Assembly (NCBI GenBank): GCA_963771595.1
Contig: CAVYUC010000005.1
Location: forward strand, 25,676 to 89,675
Origin: CAVYUC01 sp963771595
GTDB lineage: Bacteria > Bacteroidota > Bacteroidia > Bacteroidales > Prolixibacteraceae
Length of the DNA stretch: 64,000 bases
Direction of reading: 5' to 3'
The translations under genes and the position numbers were made by a program. Positions 61,105 to 64,000 of this stretch are shown here, piece after piece (positions within the stretch are counted from its first letter, which is position 1; each line of letters starts with the position of its first letter). Under the pieces are notes generated by a model. That model had not been told where the DNA came from. It saw only the letters and a program-made list of their open reading frames with translations, and ran no database searches.

Positions 61105-61292
61105 GCCTTGCCGGCAGGTTCGCCCCCACCTGCTGTCTTTTTCCGGTTGGCTTTACAATCCCTGCACTTTTGAAAAATCCAATTAACCTGAAACAGCTTT
61201 TCAAAAACATTTAAAAACGGGTTCTTAAATTTTAATCCTGAAATTTTCTTATTTATAGGTGTAAAATCCGATTCCAATCACCTGTCATCACC

Positions 61293-61365
61293 ATACCAAA
61301 GCTATACCAAAGACGGATTAAATTCGGTTCGAACCGAATTTAATTCGAATTTAATTCGAATTTAG
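61293..61365. repeat. Symmetric repeat array with 11-bp phasing (copy B), cut by the IS66 element
   Basis: ATACC words at 61293 and 61304 are 11 bases apart, as in copy A at 38.9 kb. The centre (61318-61343) is a perfect 26-base palindrome with core ATTCGGTTCGAACCGAAT. CGAA then recurs at 61335, 61346 and 61357, again 11 bases apart, inside repeated AATTTAATTCG units. The array stops abruptly at 61365, where the insertion sequence begins. The matching right-hand GTAT words should lie beyond the window on the other side of the element. Confidence 0.85.
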
Positions 61366-61495
61366 GTAAGCATTCGGCTATCTACGTCTAATAATATCCA
61401 ATAATTTTTATAGTCCATAAGACAGAGGTTGGATTTTCAGTAAAGTTTTAGATAAATGCAGGGTTTTGTCCAAAGAAGTACAACTTTTCCTGGAA

Positions 61496-63154
61496 TCAGT
61501 CGGACACAGGTTGACACTGTTGGGATTTCTTCCAGTTATGAGGTAGAAGGTCTGCCAGGTCAAGACTGTAATCATTATTATATGAGGGGATTCTTTTTAG
61601 AACATCAGTCAGCCATTCACGTGGGTCTACATCCTGGGCTTTGCAGGTTTCAATCAGTGAATACATGATGGCAGCATTTTCAGCAGAATCATGATTGCCG
61701 CAGAAAAGATAGTTTTTCCTGCCGATCGCCATCCCCCGGATGCTGTTTTCGATGAGATTATTATCTATTTTATACCTTCCATCAAGATGGTAACGGGCCA
61801 GGCGGCGATAGATGGTGTGGGTATATCTTAATGCCCGTTCCATTCTTCCCTTGGGGAGTACCTTGGGGTAATAAGTTTCAATCCATTTTTCAAAGGCCTG
61901 CATGATTGGATATGCTAATCGCTTTCGCAATTCTGCCCGCTGCTGGTCATCCATGTTCTGCTCGTTGGCCATAGTTTCCACCTTATATAGAAGACCTATT
62001 TGTTCAAGAGCATATTTGGCACCGGATTCATCTTCTTTTTCTGCCTCCTTAAATTTGCGCCTTGCATGTGCCCAACATCCAAGCAGCAATACTCCCGTTT
62101 TATTTTCATATATGGAATATGCACCATAGCCATCGGATTGTACCGCTCCCTTAAAATCATGCAGGAGTTCAACTATTATTTTTTGTGCCCTGGAACCTTT
62201 ATCGTAATGAAAAAACACCAGCTTTTCTATTACCGACCTCACTACCCAAAGATATTCTTTTGCCGCTTTTTGTTTCTCATTATTAATAACCGGGATAGTG
62301 CTTTCATCCACCTGGATATAATCTGATGAAAGCACAATCTCTTTTAACCGACAGTACAGTGCCCTTAAAAGGTTACAGACATCTTTATGCCATCCGTTCA
62401 TGGTAGATTTGGATATCAAATGACCAAGCTGTTTATAGATTGCTATCTGCCGGTGGAAAGGCAGATGGTATAGATATTTTCCCAACTCAATATCTGCAAG
62501 TAAGGAAGCATCAGCATTACTCTTTTTCAGCGGTAAATTGTCTGGCAAAGATGCAATACGGATACTCTTGCCGGATTCCTGTTCATCATCCTGCAGCAGG
62601 AGCGATTTTTTTAAGGCATAAACCGGCCTTTCAATACGACGCACATACAGCTCTCCCGGCTTCAGGTTAAGAACTTCAGTCACCTCTACATTTATGCGCA
62701 CCCAATTTTCATCGATTCCATCAGGTTCAATGACTTCTGTTTCACGACGAAGATGGTCCGGCAGTGGCATCCTAACCGGTTGTTTCTTCTCTTTTTTAGG
62801 CTTCTGCCGTTCATACGAGATAACTTCTTTTTCAGCTTCTTGTGCATATGCTTTTTCTTCCGGCAGCATATCCAGTCCTTCAAAATCAATCCTGAACTGA
62901 TTCGGATCCTGTGGAATGTACTTCTCTGTAGATGGTTTCCAGTACTTGTGCCTGAACCAGGCAAGCTGGTCAGTAAGCTTTTGAATCTTTTGGTCTTTTT
63001 CTTCAATAATGCGGGTAAGCTTTTTATTTGTGTTTTCAGCTTCCGTTAAAGCCCCCTGGTCAATTTTTCTCAAACGGGAAAGCTCCTGAAACATGGTGTC
63101 TCGTTCCTGGAGTAGTTGCTCGATAAATGCGTCCTTATTTTCAAAATTGGTCAT
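61496..63154 (-). CDS. tnpC: IS66 transposase TnpC
   Basis: 552 residues. An N-terminal coiled coil (about 5-65) is followed by LAWFRHKYWKPSTEKYIPQDPNQ, the usual IS66 leucine-zipper/zinc-domain region, though no CxxC is seen. The helix-turn-helix-like PFHRQIAIYKQLGHLISKSTMNGW precedes the DDE catalytic core: DYIQVDESTIPVI, GAVQSDGYGAY and the glutamate in NLIENSIRGMAIGRKNYLF. GCWAHARRKF is also a family word. The frame is intact, so the element may still transpose. Read on the minus strand as the last gene of the element. Confidence 0.95.
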   Translation of the reverse strand: MTNFENKDAFIEQLLQERDTMFQELSRLRKIDQGALTEAENTNKKLTRIIEEKDQKIQKLTDQLAWFRHKYWKPSTEKYIPQDPNQFRIDFEGLDMLPEEKAYAQEAEKEVISYERQKPKKEKKQPVRMPLPDHLRRETEVIEPDGIDENWVRINVEVTEVLNLKPGELYVRRIERPVYALKKSLLLQDDEQESGKSIRIASLPDNLPLKKSNADASLLADIELGKYLYHLPFHRQIAIYKQLGHLISKSTMNGWHKDVCNLLRALYCRLKEIVLSSDYIQVDESTIPVINNEKQKAAKEYLWVVRSVIEKLVFFHYDKGSRAQKIIVELLHDFKGAVQSDGYGAYSIYENKTGVLLLGCWAHARRKFKEAEKEDESGAKYALEQIGLLYKVETMANEQNMDDQQRAELRKRLAYPIMQAFEKWIETYYPKVLPKGRMERALRYTHTIYRRLARYHLDGRYKIDNNLIENSIRGMAIGRKNYLFCGNHDSAENAAIMYSLIETCKAQDVDPREWLTDVLKRIPSYNNDYSLDLADLLPHNWKKSQQCQPVSD

Positions 63155-63240
63155 TGTTCCCGCTTGATTATTACGGGCATGAAGATAGCAAAAATCCTTG
63201 TATTATCAAGGGTTTCAGAGCAAAATAAGCAACTATTTTT

Positions 63241-63579
63241 TTACCTTTTTTTAAGCCTTCTTTTTTTGATTTTAACCTCCGAAACAATGCTCATTAAATC
63301 GTGCCAGGTGACCTGAAAAGAGGTGTTGTTTTCATCAAAAGAAGGCAATTTAAATGAACCGTTTTCAAGTTTCTTGTGATAGATTACCAGCCCCCCGTAT
63401 TCGAGGTGCAAGATCTTCATAATCGTTAAATTTCGGTTGACAAAAATGAATACCTCACCATCCTGTACATTGCGTTTCATGACAGAGGTAACAATACCAC
63501 TCAGGGTATAGAAACTTTTTCGCATATCAACTGCACCAGGATAGAGATAATACTGGAGTTTGTTATGTAAGTGGAACAT
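63241..63579 (-). CDS. tnpB: IS66 accessory protein TnpB (Orf2)
   Basis: 112 residues. YYLYPGAVDMRKSFYTLSGIVTSVMKRNVQDGEVFIFVNRNLTIMKILHLEYGGLVIYHKKLENGSF is the IS66 Orf2 pattern (DMRKxxxxLxxxV...G..F.F.NR....K.L). It is needed for IS66 transposition by an unknown mechanism. It is unrelated to the RNA-guided TnpB nucleases of IS200/IS605 elements. Five bases separate it from tnpA. Confidence 0.93.
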   Translation of the reverse strand: MFHLHNKLQYYLYPGAVDMRKSFYTLSGIVTSVMKRNVQDGEVFIFVNRNLTIMKILHLEYGGLVIYHKKLENGSFKLPSFDENNTSFQVTWHDLMSIVSEVKIKKRRLKKR

Positions 63580-63584
63580 TCCGG

Positions 63585-63929
63585 CTAATCGTAAAGGTGA
63601 ACCAGTTTTTGCAGAAGCGGCAGGTCCACCTGGTTTCTTACTTTTAAGACAGTTCCGTTAGGAAAAACCAACTCCAGAAAAACAGGAGCCTCAATATCAT
63701 TTGCTCCCGGTTGGTGGCGTAAATGATTATACTTCTTATGTGCAGGTAACTGCTCTCCTCCAATGGCCAGTGGAATAAACACCTTTGGCTGGGCTTCTTT
63801 TAATTTACTTTTTTTCAACCAGTAATAAAAAGTTGAAGGAACTATCCCTTCGTTGGCACAAAAATCCCGGACAGTTAATCCAGATTCTTTTTGCCGTTTT
63901 AACAGATCTTGAAACAAAGCTTCGGTCAT
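63585..63929 (-). CDS. tnpA: IS66 accessory protein TnpA (Orf1)
   Basis: 114 residues. MTEALFQDLLKRQKESGLTVRDFCANEGIVPSTFYYWLKKSKLKE is the helix-turn-helix of IS66 Orf1 proteins. The C-terminal half (APVFLELVFPNGTVLKVRNQVDLPLLQKLVHLYD) has the L-x-F-P-N-G-x-x-L/V pattern. First gene of the element, starting about 70 bases inside the right end. Confidence 0.93.
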   Translation of the reverse strand: MTEALFQDLLKRQKESGLTVRDFCANEGIVPSTFYYWLKKSKLKEAQPKVFIPLAIGGEQLPAHKKYNHLRHQPGANDIEAPVFLELVFPNGTVLKVRNQVDLPLLQKLVHLYD

Positions 63930-64000
63930 AATTATTTTTTGCCGTAAACTTAGTGACTCAAGATATGTTCAGCAATATGTACTACGCCGAATGCTTACGA

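Larger units (their letters stand above)
61366..63998 (-). mobile_element. IS66-family insertion sequence, complete
   Basis: 2633 bases. The left end GTAAGCATTCGGC (from 61366) is repeated as its complement GCCGAATGCTTAC at the right end (to 63998); beyond 13 bases the ends diverge. It contains the three IS66 genes on the minus strand in the usual order tnpA, tnpB, tnpC. The 8 bases before the left end are GAATTTAG. The two bases visible after the right end are GA, consistent with an 8-bp target duplication that continues past the window. The element interrupts an 11-bp phased array. Confidence 0.9.

Noticed and set aside
63241..63579. RNA-guided TnpB nuclease (IS200/IS605 type)
   Set aside because: The 112-residue protein has the IS66 Orf2 motif and no RuvC or zinc-finger motifs; only the gene name is shared.

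Overview
The window looks like a chromosome segment from a member of the Bacteroidota, most likely a Bacteroidales/Marinilabiliales-type organism. The signs are Bacteroidota-specific families (DUF4249 lipoprotein with its TonB-dependent receptor, DUF4386, DUF6326, DUF6266, GIN/DUF2807), TAnnTTTG promoter boxes in place of TATAAT, few Shine-Dalgarno-like sites, and a single-cysteine ribosomal protein L36. The species cannot be fixed from the sequence alone.

Layout. 1-7007: tetrapyrrole/sulfite-reduction operon on the + strand: a frame-broken sulfite reductase hemoprotein (cysI), then hemD, hemL, an SDR-type gene, the siroheme methyltransferase cobA, hemC and hemB. 7050-10561: TonB-dependent receptor and DUF4249 lipoprotein, separated by an array with a 7-bp period. 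10.6-31.7 kb: accessory region of small regulators, membrane proteins and alpha/beta hydrolases, with many frame-broken relics (Crp, GNAT, AraC tail, hydrolase, HTH-TPR regulator). It holds two similar ECF sigma/membrane-protein cassettes, an XRE regulator with a symmetric operator, and a CDF metal exporter. 31.7-32.6 kb: noncoding 320-bp tandem repeat. 32.8-38.2 kb: defence island (ApeA-like HEPN protein, EcoRI-family adenine methyltransferase, DUF262-HNH nuclease, possible uracil-DNA-glycosylase-like protein, small XRE gene). 38.3-39.2 kb: decayed DUF6266 gene and a symmetric repeat array with 11-bp phasing. 39.26-43.47 kb: C39-peptidase ABC exporter and HlyD adaptor with a toxin-antitoxin pair between them. 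43.7-61.05 kb: the full str-S10-spc-alpha ribosomal superoperon from rpsL to rplQ, all intact, ended by a strong terminator. 61.37-64.0 kb: complete IS66-family insertion sequence that has landed inside a second copy of the 11-bp phased array.

How it works together. HemL, HemB, HemC and HemD make uroporphyrinogen III from glutamate semialdehyde. CobA diverts it to precorrin-2, hence siroheme, which is the CysI cofactor. The methyltransferase/nuclease pair with ApeA suggests layered anti-phage defence. The exporter pair should process and secrete a double-glycine-leader peptide, but no precursor gene is visible. The ribosomal cluster is the vertically inherited core.

The observations most worth following up are the two 11-bp phased symmetric arrays, the four-gene defence island, and the 320-bp hairpin-rich tandem repeat. 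Broken genes are confined to the accessory parts and cysI. Most carry single-base shifts, several in short homopolymers, so real decay and residual sequencing error both remain possible.
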